The notes beneath the pieces were generated by a model that was not told where the DNA came from, ran no database searches, and saw only the letters and a program-made list of their open reading frames with translations. Shown here in pieces: positions 27,436 through 35,681 of a DNA stretch of 64,000 nucleotides; within the stretch, counting starts at the first letter, position 1; every line of letters starts with the position of its first letter. Both the position numbers and the translations under genes were made by a program. Source of the DNA: Firmicutes bacterium UBA6113 (lineage in GTDB: Bacteria; Bacillota; Clostridia; Tissierellales; Sedimentibacteraceae); contig DIWF01000015.1 in the NCBI GenBank assembly GCA_002422545.1, positions 1 to 64,000 of the forward strand, written 5' to 3'.

Positions 27436-28963
27436 CCTGATCCACCCCTTCCATGCTCTTTCCTGTCATCATAAGTCCTATTTCTTCTTTTGAAGTTGAT
27501 TTTGCATCAACAATTCCTTTGACTTCTCCGTGGCATAGAACCATTATTCTGTCTGAAAGCTCCAAAAGAACATCCAGGTCTTCTCCTATGAACAATATTG
27601 CCACTCCCTTTTTCTTTTGTTCGTTAAGGAGGTCGTAAATAACGTAAGATGAATTGATATCAAGTCCTCTAACGGGATATGCTGTTATGAGCACGTTGGG
27701 GTTTGATTCAATTTCTCTGCCCAGAAGAACTTTCTGAACATTTCCTCCGGACATCATTCTTACTGGAGTTTCAACATTTGGGGTCACTATTTCCAGCTTC
27801 TTTTTCAATTCTTCCGACAGTTTTCTTGAAGGCTTCTTGTCTATGAAAAATCCTTTGTTATTCTTGTATGATTTGAGCATCATGTTTTCCACCATGCCCA
27901 TGGAACCTACAAGCCCCATACCAAGGCGGTCTTCAGGCACGAAGCTCATGCTTATGCCCAAATTTATAATTTCATCGGGGGTCTTGCCTATTATGTTTTC
28001 TTTGTTGCAAAGCACTGCCCCTTCCTTTACTTTCATGAGTCCTGCAATTGATTCGCAGAGTTCCTTTTGTCCGCTTCCTGCTATTCCTGCAACTCCAAGA
28101 ATTTCTCCGCTTTTAAGCTTGAAATTTACATTTCTTAGAGCATATGTTCCGTCGTCGTTCATTACGGACAAATCAACAACGTTTAGAACTGTGTGCTTTT
28201 TTTCAATTTCCGGTCTTTCGATTTTCAAGCTTACAGGTCTTCCCACCATCAGTTCAGTCAGCTGTTTTTCATTTGTTTCTTTAGTCGCCACCGTATCAAT
28301 GAGTTCGCCTTTTCTAAGTATTGATACGCGGTCGCTTATTGCCATAACTTCATTGAGCTTATGGGTGATTATTATGATTGCGCTTCCTTGTTCCTTCATT
28401 TTTCGTAGTATTGCAAATAATTTTTCAATTTCTTGGGGAGTGAGAACAGCTGTTGGCTCGTCCAAGATCAAAATCTGAGCTCCCCTGTACAGCACTTTTA
28501 AAATTTCCACTGTTTGTTTTTCACTTACTGACATGTTGTATATTTTTTTCTCCGGCTCAACTTCCAGTCCAAATTTGCTGCTGATGTTTTGAATTTTATC
28601 TTTCAATTCCTTAGGCTTAAGATATTTTTCCTTTGTGCCCAGCACAATGTTGTCCATTGCGTTTAAAACTTCCACAAGTTTAAAATGCTGATGAATCATA
28701 CCAATTCCAAAATCAATTGCTTCTGTTGGAGAACTGATGGCAACTTCTTCTCCTGCTACGGAAATAGTGCCGTTGTCGGGGTAATAGATGCCTGACAGCA
28801 TATTCATCAATGTAGTCTTGCCAGAGCCGTTTTCTCCAAGCAAAGCAAGAATTTCGCCATATTTGATTGTAAGGTTTATGTTGTTGTTTGCAACCACGCT
28901 TCCGAAGGTTTTAGTAATTCCCTTCAGCTCAATCGCATATTTTGTTTCATTTGATTTTGACAT
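27428..28963 (-). CDS. Nucleoside ABC transporter ATPase NupO-like (double ABC)
   Basis: A 511-residue ATPase with two fused ABC domains. The first has GENGSGKTT, MSVSEKQTVEILKVL (signature) and LILDEPTAVLTP. The second has a degenerate Walker A (GIAGSGQKE), signature MSGGNVQKVLLGRE and ITAYPVRGLD in the Walker B position, as normally seen in this sugar/nucleoside family where the second site is impaired. Length matches NupO and RbsA-type proteins. It is the first gene after the bmpA terminator. Confidence 0.93.
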   Translation of the reverse strand: MSKSNETKYAIELKGITKTFGSVVANNNINLTIKYGEILALLGENGSGKTTLMNMLSGIYYPDNGTISVAGEEVAISSPTEAIDFGIGMIHQHFKLVEVLNAMDNIVLGTKEKYLKPKELKDKIQNISSKFGLEVEPEKKIYNMSVSEKQTVEILKVLYRGAQILILDEPTAVLTPQEIEKLFAILRKMKEQGSAIIIITHKLNEVMAISDRVSILRKGELIDTVATKETNEKQLTELMVGRPVSLKIERPEIEKKHTVLNVVDLSVMNDDGTYALRNVNFKLKSGEILGVAGIAGSGQKELCESIAGLMKVKEGAVLCNKENIIGKTPDEIINLGISMSFVPEDRLGMGLVGSMGMVENMMLKSYKNNKGFFIDKKPSRKLSEELKKKLEIVTPNVETPVRMMSGGNVQKVLLGREIESNPNVLITAYPVRGLDINSSYVIYDLLNEQKKKGVAILFIGEDLDVLLELSDRIMVLCHGEVKGIVDAKSTSKEEIGLMMTGKSMEGVDQDE

Positions 28964-29011
28964 AATAACTCCTATTCTCTATATTCCTATATTCCATTAT
29001 GCTGTTAAAGA

Positions 29012-29039
29012 AACAATAAGGGGTTAAAATTAACCCCTT
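29012..29039 (-). terminator. Hairpin between bmpA and nupO (partial terminator)
   Basis: On the minus strand AAGGGGTTAA pairs with TTAACCCCTT across a two-base loop, followed by a U-rich stretch. Position between receptor and ATPase genes suggests uneven expression. Confidence 0.75.
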
Positions 29040-29066
29040 GCTGTTGTTATGCTATTTAACTGTTAA

Positions 29067-30236
29067 CTATTTTACTGTTACTGTCTTGTAATACCATTTA
29101 ATATCATTTGTAATTGTTGCATCGTCAAGAGTCTTTCCTTCTTCTCCTACTGTTTTTCCGTCATTTGTTTCAATAACTCCGTCAAACACGTTGAAGCTTC
29201 CGTCAAGAATTGATGCTCTAGCTGCTTCTATTGCTTCAGCTGTTCCTTCAGCTACTATGCTTTCATTGAGAGGTGCTATGTCAACAAGACCTTCTTTCAT
29301 TCCGCCGTAGTAGTTTTCGCCTGTCCAAGTTCCGTTGATAGCTTGCTCAACAGCCCATGTATAATATGCTGACCAATCCCATACTGCAGATGTCAAAGTA
29401 GCCTTAGGAGCATCTTTGGACATGTCTGAGTTGTATCCTATACCAAAAGCTCCTGCTTTTTCAGCTTCAAGCTGTGGGTTAGGAGTGTCACAGTGCTGAG
29501 CTATTACGTCGCAGCCTTCTGCCAGCAATGCTTTTGCAGCATTTGTTTCTTCTTCAGGTGAGAACCAGCTGTTAGTTACTTTTACATAAACTTTAGCATC
29601 CGGATTTACAGAATTAACTCCCATTGCAAATGCGTTGATTCCTCCTGTAACTTCTGAATTATCCTGTCCCATGGCTGCAACATATCCTATAAGATTAGAT
29701 TTTGTTTTTAAACCTGCTGCAATACCTGAAAGGTATCTAGCCTGATATATTCTTCCGAAATAGTTGTTGAAGTTTGCATCGTTGCCCTTGTAACCTGTGC
29801 CGTGTGAAAATATAACTTCAGGATATTCTTCTGCCAATGCTTCCATTGTGTCCATGTATCCCCAGCTTGTACCAAATATGATGTTTGCTCCTTCTTCGAT
29901 ACATTCAAGGATTGCTGTTTCTGTAGCAGTTGGGTCTGTGTCATTTACGTTATTCTTGCGGATTATCTGGCTGTCATCAAGTCCTAATGCTTTCTGCATT
30001 CCAACTATTCCTTGATCATGTGCAAATGTGTATCCAGAACCATCTGCAGGATTTCCTATGTGGATAACGCCGATTTTAATATCTTCTTTTGCAATTGCAG
30101 GTAAAACACCTGTTGCTTCAGCTGGTTTTTCTGCTGTCGGTTCTTCCTTAGCAGGCTCCTCAGTCTTTGATGAACATGCTGTGAAAAGAGAAAGAGTCAA
30201 TAAAAGTGTTAACAAAATGCTGATAAATTTTTTCAT
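29067..30236 (-). CDS. bmpA: BMP family nucleoside-binding lipoprotein
   Basis: A 389-residue extracytoplasmic receptor of the BmpA/Med family, which binds purine nucleosides in characterised members. The lipoprotein signal ends in LFTAC (about residue 20). Family motifs are KIGVIHIGNPADGSGYTFAHDQGIVGMQKAL and NLIGYVAAMGQDNSEVTGGINAFAMGVN. ATG 30236 has RBS GGAGG upstream; a longer frame to 30389 crosses the leader and was rejected. The guanine-type riboswitch upstream supports purine nucleosides as the ligand. Confidence 0.92.
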   Translation of the reverse strand: MKKFISILLTLLLTLSLFTACSSKTEEPAKEEPTAEKPAEATGVLPAIAKEDIKIGVIHIGNPADGSGYTFAHDQGIVGMQKALGLDDSQIIRKNNVNDTDPTATETAILECIEEGANIIFGTSWGYMDTMEALAEEYPEVIFSHGTGYKGNDANFNNYFGRIYQARYLSGIAAGLKTKSNLIGYVAAMGQDNSEVTGGINAFAMGVNSVNPDAKVYVKVTNSWFSPEEETNAAKALLAEGCDVIAQHCDTPNPQLEAEKAGAFGIGYNSDMSKDAPKATLTSAVWDWSAYYTWAVEQAINGTWTGENYYGGMKEGLVDIAPLNESIVAEGTAEAIEAARASILDGSFNVFDGVIETNDGKTVGEEGKTLDDATITNDIKWYYKTVTVK

Positions 30237-30319
30237 TCTTGTCCTCCATAAATTTTTTAAATAAAAAAATGTTTTATATGAGAAATGGCACCGCCTTTTC
30301 GCATAATTCGATAAAATAC

Positions 30320-30367
30320 GCCGCGCTTTCATAAAATATGCACATATGTACGAACAATGTGCGCGGC
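30320..30367. other. Long inverted repeat in the bmpA leader
   Basis: GCCGCGC (30320-30326) pairs with GCGCGGC (30361-30367); inside, GCACAT (30340-30345) can instead pair with ATGTGC (30357-30362). It lies between the riboswitch terminator and the bmpA start and is GC-rich in an AT-rich leader. Role unknown. Confidence 0.5.
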
Positions 30368-30411
30368 TGCTACAAGATGAATTCAGCATCCAAATTTCTT
30401 CCGGAACATAT

Positions 30412-30440
30412 AAAAAGCGAATAGCATAAATCTATTCGCA
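30412..30440 (-). terminator. Riboswitch-controlled terminator
   Basis: GCGAATAG and CTATTCGC with a short loop, then UUUUU, about 24 nt downstream of the aptamer P1 stem on the minus strand. This is the expression platform of the purine riboswitch. Confidence 0.85.
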
Positions 30441-30463
30441 TCATTATAATAGAAAATAGCTCT

Positions 30464-30530
30464 TCAATAGTCAAACAATTTACGGTCGTTCGGTAGAAAC
30501 TTTGGATCCATATCATCCACATTATATTGA
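30464..30530 (-). ncRNA. Purine riboswitch, guanine type
   Basis: On the minus strand: P1 TCAATA/TATTGA, P2 TGGAT/ATCCA around loop GATATGG, joining segment AAAGTTTCTACC, P3 of six pairs around loop CCGTAAA, then GACTAT. All core purine-riboswitch positions are present, and the C in GACTAT (equivalent to C74 of xpt) predicts guanine or hypoxanthine rather than adenine. It controls bmpA-nupOPQ through a downstream terminator, so high purine should switch the importer off. Confidence 0.93.
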
Positions 30531-30561
30531 TGCTGGTATTTAATTATTATTTTCAACTATT

Positions 30562-30590
30562 ATTATAACCCATAAAACAGGAATAAGCAA
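30562..30590 (-). promoter_or_regulatory. Sigma-A promoter of the riboswitch-nup transcript
   Basis: TTGCTT (30590-30585), a 17-nt spacer and TATAAT (30567-30562) on the minus strand, placing the 5' end about 25 nt before P1. Confidence 0.65.
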
Positions 30591-30677
30591 TAACATTTTT
30601 ACAAATAATTTTCGTATTATTGAATAATATGTTCACGATATTTCAATTATATTTCGTCTTTCAAACTAAAAGGCAGA

Positions 30678-31430
30678 TTATTTTATAATAATTCCCACAG
30701 GGCAATGGTCACTTCCGAAGATTTCCGTACAAATGAATGCATCTACAAGTTCATTTTCAAAAGATTTAGAAGTGATAAAATAATCGATTCTCCATCCTAT
30801 GTTTCTTTCCCTTGATTTTGCAAAGTTTGACCACCAAGAATATGCTTCTTCCTTATCCGGATAAAAATATCTGAATGTGTCCGTAAATCCGGACTGCGTT
30901 AGAACAGTCATCTTTTCTCTTTCTTCGTCAGTAAATCCGGCATTCTTTCTGTTTGTCTTGGGATTTTTCAGGTCTATTTCCTTGTGGGCAACGTTTAGGT
31001 CTCCGCACATTACAACAGATTTCTTTTCATCAAGCTTAATAAGGTAGTTTCTGAAATCATCTTCCCACTTCATTCTGTAATCAAGCCTTTCAAGTTCTCT
31101 TTTGGAATTGGGCGTGTACACATTCACCAGATAAAACTTGTCGTATTCAAGAGTTATGACTCTTCCTTCCTTGTCGTGTTCTTCAATTCCCATCCCATAT
31201 GAAACAGACAATGGTTCCGTCCTAGAGAAAACCGCAGTACCTGAATACCCTTTTTTTTCTGCATAGTTCCAGTATTCGTGGTAACCTTCCATGTCCAGTT
31301 CGATCTGACCTGCCTGCAGCTTTGTTTCCTGAAGGCATAAAATATCAGCATCAAGCTGTTTGAATGCATCCATGAACCCCTTGTTGACGCATGCCCTCAA
31401 TCCATTTACATTCCATGATATTAACTTCAT
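30678..31430 (-). CDS. xth: Exodeoxyribonuclease III
   Basis: A 250-residue Mg-dependent AP endonuclease / 3'-5' exonuclease of the EEP superfamily, acting in base-excision repair. Visible motifs are ISWNVNGLRACV, LCLQETK, YSGTAVFSR, VMCGDLNVAHKEIDL, WWSNF, NIGWRIDYF and GSDHCPVGI, so catalytic Glu, Asp, Asn and His are intact. RBS AAGGAGATTTGT precedes the ATG, and repeat copy 2 lies 30 nt upstream of the start. Confidence 0.96.
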   Translation of the reverse strand: MKLISWNVNGLRACVNKGFMDAFKQLDADILCLQETKLQAGQIELDMEGYHEYWNYAEKKGYSGTAVFSRTEPLSVSYGMGIEEHDKEGRVITLEYDKFYLVNVYTPNSKRELERLDYRMKWEDDFRNYLIKLDEKKSVVMCGDLNVAHKEIDLKNPKTNRKNAGFTDEEREKMTVLTQSGFTDTFRYFYPDKEEAYSWWSNFAKSRERNIGWRIDYFITSKSFENELVDAFICTEIFGSDHCPVGIIIK

Positions 31431-31460
31431 ACAAATCTCCTTAAATGTAATTTAATCACT

Positions 31461-31549
31461 TTAAAAAAGTTGCTCCGCAAGGACGTCCCGTCCTTTGCAA
31501 TCCTCGTTTTTATATAATAGGAAAAAGAACTTCCTATTATATAAAAACT
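31461..31549. repeat. Structured dispersed repeat, copy 2 (internally deleted, about 89 bp)
   Basis: Matches both ends of copies 1 and 3 but lacks about 80 bp. The junction falls between two GCAA tetranucleotides that flank the missing part in copy 1. The terminal hairpin is 18 bp (31506-31523 with 31531-31548). It sits immediately upstream of xth and 60 nt before the truncated DUF1576 gene. Confidence 0.85.
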
Positions 31550-31609
31550 GTATTTACAATACAATATACCATATGGTATTATTTTTTCAACTAAATATAT
31601 TGTAAATGA

Positions 31610-32191
31610 ATGTTAAATTTATTATACAGAAAGGAGTCTGCTTATTGCAAAGGGAATTTGGGAAAAAAATTTCTTTGCAACGGCAGAAGTCTTAATGGGT
31701 ATGAAAGAGTTTTGAGGCGTTCTGGAAGGTTGGTTACAGACTTCACCCAGCTTGACGGATATTCCCTCACGTTTTTGAACATGGGCATCATGGGGCTGTT
31801 ATCCATGTTGTTTGTTATAATACTGGGAGGGGTTTTCAACGGCCCGGTGTTTGGAAGCGTGCTTACTGTATCAGGCTTTTCAGCATTCGGAAAGCACCCC
31901 AAAAACACCATTCCCATCTTGACGGGTGTTCTCTTAGCAGGAGCTCTCAAAATATGGGACCTTAACACAACCGGCGTAATCATAGCAGGGCTCTTTGGAA
32001 CTACACTGGCTCCCATAGCCGGTAAGTACGGTTTCCTTGCAGGAGTAGTGGCAGGATTTTTGCATTTGTCAGTAGTAATGAACGTTGGAATAATTCACGG
32101 CGGAATCAATTTATACAACAATGGATTTTCCGGAGGCATTGTTTCTTCACTTATGTTCCCGGTACTTGAAGCATTAAAGAAAGGAGAATAA
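31610..32191 (+). pseudogene. DUF1576 membrane protein, C-terminal fragment
   Basis: The frame encodes 193 residues. From about residue 23 (NGRSLNGYERVLRRSGRLVTDF) it reads like the C-terminal half of DUF1576 membrane proteins, which are normally about 400 residues or more: NMGIMGLL, FNGPVFGSVLTVSGFSAFGKHP, FGTTLAPIAGKYG and HGGINLYNNGFSGG. The first 20 or so residues do not look like the family and no good RBS precedes the ATG. The N-terminal half is missing, and the break lies next to repeat copy 2. Whether the stub is translated is unknown. Confidence 0.7.
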
Positions 32192-32195
32192 TGAA

Positions 32196-32540
32196 ATGAA
32201 GTACGAAATACAGAAAATTACAAGAATAATTGATGTTATTGTTGATTTTTACATGAGCCATCAGGCTAAAAAGCTAAGCATGTCCATAGAGGACACTGAG
32301 GATAAATACATATTGAATTTTGAAGCGGAACAAATCCTATGCTCCGAAAAAACTGCTAATGACCTGAATAAACTTTTAAGTGCCGGAAGGCAGCCAGAGG
32401 TTGAAGAAGTATACTGGCAACTTGGAAGCAATGATGTGGAAGGTGACGAAATCAATCTTGTGGGAATGATGGTCGATGAAGTAAAAATTTACTATAATTG
32501 TCCTCATCTTAAAATAACCTTAGTAAGAAATAAAAAATAA
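32196..32540 (+). CDS. Hypothetical protein downstream of DUF1576
   Basis: A 114-residue soluble, mixed alpha/beta protein that I do not recognise. It starts 4 nt after the DUF1576 fragment and is probably its former operon partner. It has no signal peptide and no cysteine motif; the C-terminal half reads MMVDEVKIYYNCPHLKITLVRNKK. Its expression after loss of the upstream gene half is uncertain. Confidence 0.6.
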   Translation: MKYEIQKITRIIDVIVDFYMSHQAKKLSMSIEDTEDKYILNFEAEQILCSEKTANDLNKLLSAGRQPEVEEVYWQLGSNDVEGDEINLVGMMVDEVKIYYNCPHLKITLVRNKK

Positions 32541-32566
32541 GAGGCGGTATCGCCTCATTATTTTTC
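32536..32566. terminator. Bidirectional terminator between the hypothetical gene and the tautomerase gene
   Basis: AATAAGAGGCG, loop GTAT and CGCCTCATTATT followed by T. The right arm overlaps the last codons of the convergent tautomerase gene. Confidence 0.8.
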
Positions 32567-32746
32567 ATCGCACTTGAGAACTCCGCCTTGAGCGTAATTT
32601 TCAAATTCCATTTCTCTTATAATAACCTTAACAGCTTCTTTAGGGCAGTTTGCTGTTTCAACCACAGCCTGTGTAACCTTCTCAGCTAAAGCTCTTTTTT
32701 GTTCCAGGGTCCTTCCCTTTAGCATTTCTACTTGAATTATTGGCAT
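32558..32746 (-). CDS. 4-oxalocrotonate tautomerase family protein
   Basis: A 62-residue member of the tautomerase superfamily. After Met removal the catalytic N-terminal proline is exposed (MPIIQVEMLKGRTLEQKRAL), and the basic residue in VIIREME fits the family. Such proteins assemble as hexamers and catalyse enol-keto isomerisation; the substrate here is unknown. It lies 40 nt downstream of the racemase-like gene, so a joint pathway is possible. Confidence 0.9.
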   Translation of the reverse strand: MPIIQVEMLKGRTLEQKRALAEKVTQAVVETANCPKEAVKVIIREMEFENYAQGGVLKCDEK

Positions 32747-32786
32747 TTGTGCCTCCTATAATTTATATTTTCATTTTTAATGAATT

Positions 32787-33875
32787 TCAGTTTATTATTT
32801 TTTTGTTGACGAAATCTGACAGTGACGTAAAAAGCATTGCCTGATACAATACATTGAATTCAACAATGTCCCCAAGCTTGTAACTGTTCTGGCTGTCGTG
32901 AATGTCAAGGATTGTGTGGTCACTGCTTGCTCCAAGAACCTTTATGCCCTTGTCTTTTGGAACAAGTTTTGAAGAATCTCCCACATCCTGATTTCCCAGT
33001 GCCACGATTGCCCTTTTCCTTATTCCCCTGTCATCATAATGGGCATGCTCACCAAATGCATTGACCATGAGTTCACCGATTGGGTGTGTTGGTTTTTCAT
33101 TAATTTCAATTATTTGAGCCTTCAGCACAAATGTATCCGCGTCAAGGCCTTCAATATATGTATCCCAGTAAAGCGGCAGGTCCTGGGTGTTTGCTATTCC
33201 TTCGCCTATTCTTAGATGATTGATTTTTTCAGGAACCCCTCCCCTCATCAGCAGAGGCAGAGTTGTTGTTCCTCCTCCTGAAACGATGTTCAATTTTCTT
33301 CCAAGTTTTTTTTCTATTTCAGCTGCAGCTTCACACAATTCTGTAAGGTTTTTGGTTGTGGGAGCAACTGAGCCGTAGCAGCTTAAATTTGAGCCTACTC
33401 CTTCAAGCACTATGGATTGAAGATCATTTTCTGTAAACAGGGCAAGATCTACAAGCTCCTCTCTTGTGAAAACTCCTTCCCTCAGATCCCCCAGGTCATA
33501 CATCAATACAACACCGTATTTTTTGTTTTGGCGTTTTGCTTCTTTATGGAGCATAATCAATGTTTCTTTTTCCGAAACAAGGCACATGTCGCTGTATCTC
33601 ACTACCTCTTCGATTTCACAAGCCATTGGTATTCTCACAAGAAGCGTGGGTGTTTTCATCTTCTTGTCCTTCAAAGATTTTAACTGCTCTATTCTAGAGC
33701 TGCCTATCTGGACACACCCTCCTTCAGCCATTTCAAATGCTCCTTCTATTATTCCTCCGAAGCCTTTTATTATGCCTGCAACGCTTATTCCTCTTTCTGC
33801 ACAAACTTGAGAAACTATTTTTGTGTTGGCGCGAAGCCTTTTCAAATCAACTTCCAGCACAGGATATTTTTCCAT
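32787..33875 (-). CDS. Alanine/ornithine racemase family PLP enzyme
   Basis: A 362-residue fold-type III PLP protein related to ornithine racemase (Orr) and YhfX, distinct from the biosynthetic alanine racemase at 1.9 kb. The PLP lysine is Lys37 in VAGIIKGFGG. Other conserved parts are YDLGDLREG, GVGSNLSCYGSVAPT, IVSGGGTTTLPLLMRG, LRIGEGIANT and LGASSDHTILDI. In amino-acid-fermenting clostridia such enzymes make D-ornithine for ornithine degradation; that role is a guess here, as no ornithine aminomutase genes are in the window. Confidence 0.85.
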   Translation of the reverse strand: MEKYPVLEVDLKRLRANTKIVSQVCAERGISVAGIIKGFGGIIEGAFEMAEGGCVQIGSSRIEQLKSLKDKKMKTPTLLVRIPMACEIEEVVRYSDMCLVSEKETLIMLHKEAKRQNKKYGVVLMYDLGDLREGVFTREELVDLALFTENDLQSIVLEGVGSNLSCYGSVAPTTKNLTELCEAAAEIEKKLGRKLNIVSGGGTTTLPLLMRGGVPEKINHLRIGEGIANTQDLPLYWDTYIEGLDADTFVLKAQIIEINEKPTHPIGELMVNAFGEHAHYDDRGIRKRAIVALGNQDVGDSSKLVPKDKGIKVLGASSDHTILDIHDSQNSYKLGDIVEFNVLYQAMLFTSLSDFVNKKIIN

Positions 33876-34173
33876 ATTTCCCCCTATTCTTTATTTATGT
33901 GTTTTTAACCCTTACCCGTAAAAAACAGGATACCAATAAATAATGAAACTCCTAATGATAAATTTGATTTTGACAAGAAACAAATCCACCAATAGAAAAT
34001 AATTATATTTATATGATACCACATAAATAGCTTTTTGGCAGAATTTTTTTGTATTTCATGAAGAATTTGAAACCAACAGACATCTCATTTCTTCAACATA
34101 TATTTTACGTAAAAATAACGATTCATGCTAAAACTTTATTGTTGCATAATCTTAGAAGGAATTAATTTTTAAA
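33876..34173. other. Intergenic region, nothing recognised
   Basis: About 300 nt of AT-rich sequence upstream of the racemase-like gene and downstream of the TRAP-like gene. It presumably holds the racemase promoter. I see no open frame, clear terminator or known RNA motif. Confidence 0.4.
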
Positions 34174-35484
34174 TTATACGCTTTCATTTCCCACATATAA
34201 ATTTATTAAATCATCATCATTTACTAACTCTCGAATTCTTTCATATACTGGTACAGCTCTTGCTCTCATTTCTTGTTTTGTTTCATCCGGTAATTCAAGT
34301 ATTGTCATACCCTTGTCGACAAGTGAATTTCTACTTTGCTCAAGGCTTTCATCTGCTCTTTCACGGACATAAGCTGTTGTATTAGAAGCAGCTTCTTCAA
34401 TTATTGCCTTTTCGGCTGTGCTCAGGCTGTTGTAATGTTCACTGCTCATTAACAGATTTACCAAATGTGGCAAATGGCTGGTGTTTACAAGATATTTTTG
34501 CTGCTCATATAACCTTAATGCGATTATATTTTCATATGGATTATCCGCAGAATCTATATATCCAAGCTGCAATGAAGGATATATTTCACTGACAGGCAGA
34601 GGTACTAATTTTGCCCCAAGCAATCTCCAAAACTCTTCATGATTTTTATTCTGAATTGTCCTTATGCTAATTCCATTAAAATCATCTATATTTTGTATTT
34701 CCTTGTTTGTTGTCAGCTGTCTGAACAATGGATCAGAAAATCCCAACAATTTATAGCCGCCATTTTTGTAAACGTCACTGATTTTTTCATAAAATTCAGT
34801 ATTGTTGATTACTTTTCTTAAGTCATTTGCATCAGTGTAAACCATGGGCATATCAAATACCGATAACTTGGGCATGAAATCTACCTGTGGCGGTGTAGTT
34901 TGAACTATTAAATCAATATTGCCTTCATTCAATATATTTTGAAGCATTTCCCTGTCTGTTCCCAGTTTCGCATCAGTATTAATATTTATTTTTATTTTGC
35001 CATTGCTTAAATTATTTACTTCTTCGGCGAATCTTTCTGCATAAATATAAGATGGCGAACCTTCAGGGGTTACCATACCTAATTCCATTGTAATCTCCCT
35101 GATTTCATCCTGAGGTAATTCTAATTCACTCTGGAAAATTTGTATGTTTTTGTATGGTGGAAATTGATCAGTCTTTAGTCTATGATCTTCCGATGGCGTA
35201 GGAATTAAACTGATGTTTAATTTGTTCACATAACCCGGGTAAAACTGCACATTATTAATTTGAAACGCAAAATATCCCAATGCATCAATGTTAATGATGT
35301 ATCCATTATTTTCATCCGGCGCAAATATTCTTATGTTAGCATTATCTACAGGTGTTCCATCACATGAAAATATTTTGATATCTAGAAGACCTTTCTGAAT
35401 TTTGTTTTTTGTAAATATATCAGAACTTAATATAAAAGCACTATCCTTCCAGTACAAGTAATCACAGTAATACAATAATAACAC
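34174..35484 (-). CDS. TRAP-type DctP receptor domain fused to an N-terminal beta domain
   Basis: A 436-residue protein with two parts. From about residue 130 (REITMELGMVTPEGSPSYIYAERFAEEV) to the end it is a TRAP dicarboxylate-receptor (DctP) domain, with LGTDREMLQNILNEGNIDLIVQ, FDMPMVYTD and GISIRTIQN. Residues 30-110 (GLLDIKIFSCDGTPVDNANIRIFAPD) look like a carboxypeptidase-regulatory-like beta-sandwich, similar to the N-terminal part of some spore cortex-lytic proteins. There is no signal peptide or lipobox and no dctQ/dctM nearby. The start is uncertain: GTG 35484 with AAAGGAAG just upstream, or TTG 35475. Confidence 0.7.
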   Translation of the reverse strand: MLLLYYCDYLYWKDSAFILSSDIFTKNKIQKGLLDIKIFSCDGTPVDNANIRIFAPDENNGYIINIDALGYFAFQINNVQFYPGYVNKLNISLIPTPSEDHRLKTDQFPPYKNIQIFQSELELPQDEIREITMELGMVTPEGSPSYIYAERFAEEVNNLSNGKIKININTDAKLGTDREMLQNILNEGNIDLIVQTTPPQVDFMPKLSVFDMPMVYTDANDLRKVINNTEFYEKISDVYKNGGYKLLGFSDPLFRQLTTNKEIQNIDDFNGISIRTIQNKNHEEFWRLLGAKLVPLPVSEIYPSLQLGYIDSADNPYENIIALRLYEQQKYLVNTSHLPHLVNLLMSSEHYNSLSTAEKAIIEEAASNTTAYVRERADESLEQSRNSLVDKGMTILELPDETKQEMRARAVPVYERIRELVNDDDLINLYVGNESV

Positions 35485-35604
35485 TTCCTTTAGCCGTATT
35501 TAACTCATATTTCATAATATTCAGATGGATATAAATTGATATAAGAAGTGTAACATTTATATCTGCAATACCTAAGCAGATTTCAATAAGGCTGTTGGAT
35601 AAAA

Positions 35605-35646
35605 TAAAACAAAAATGGCTGACTGTTTTACAGCAAGCCATTTAAA
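35605..35646 (-). terminator. Terminator of tadA
   Basis: AAATGGCT and AGCCATTT (35613-35620 with 35637-35644) with an inner CTGT/ACAG pairing, followed on the minus strand by a T-rich run. Confidence 0.75.
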
Positions 35647-35681
35647 TATATTTGCTGTCATAGAATTAGTTACTTGTATCA

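Noticed and set aside
27837..28478. 213-residue plus-strand frame
   Set aside because: Antisense to the NupO double ATPase; no recognisable domain.
30237..30389. 51-residue N-terminal extension of BmpA
   Set aside because: It would place a lipoprotein signal internally and uses the noncoding leader; ATG 30236 has a good RBS.
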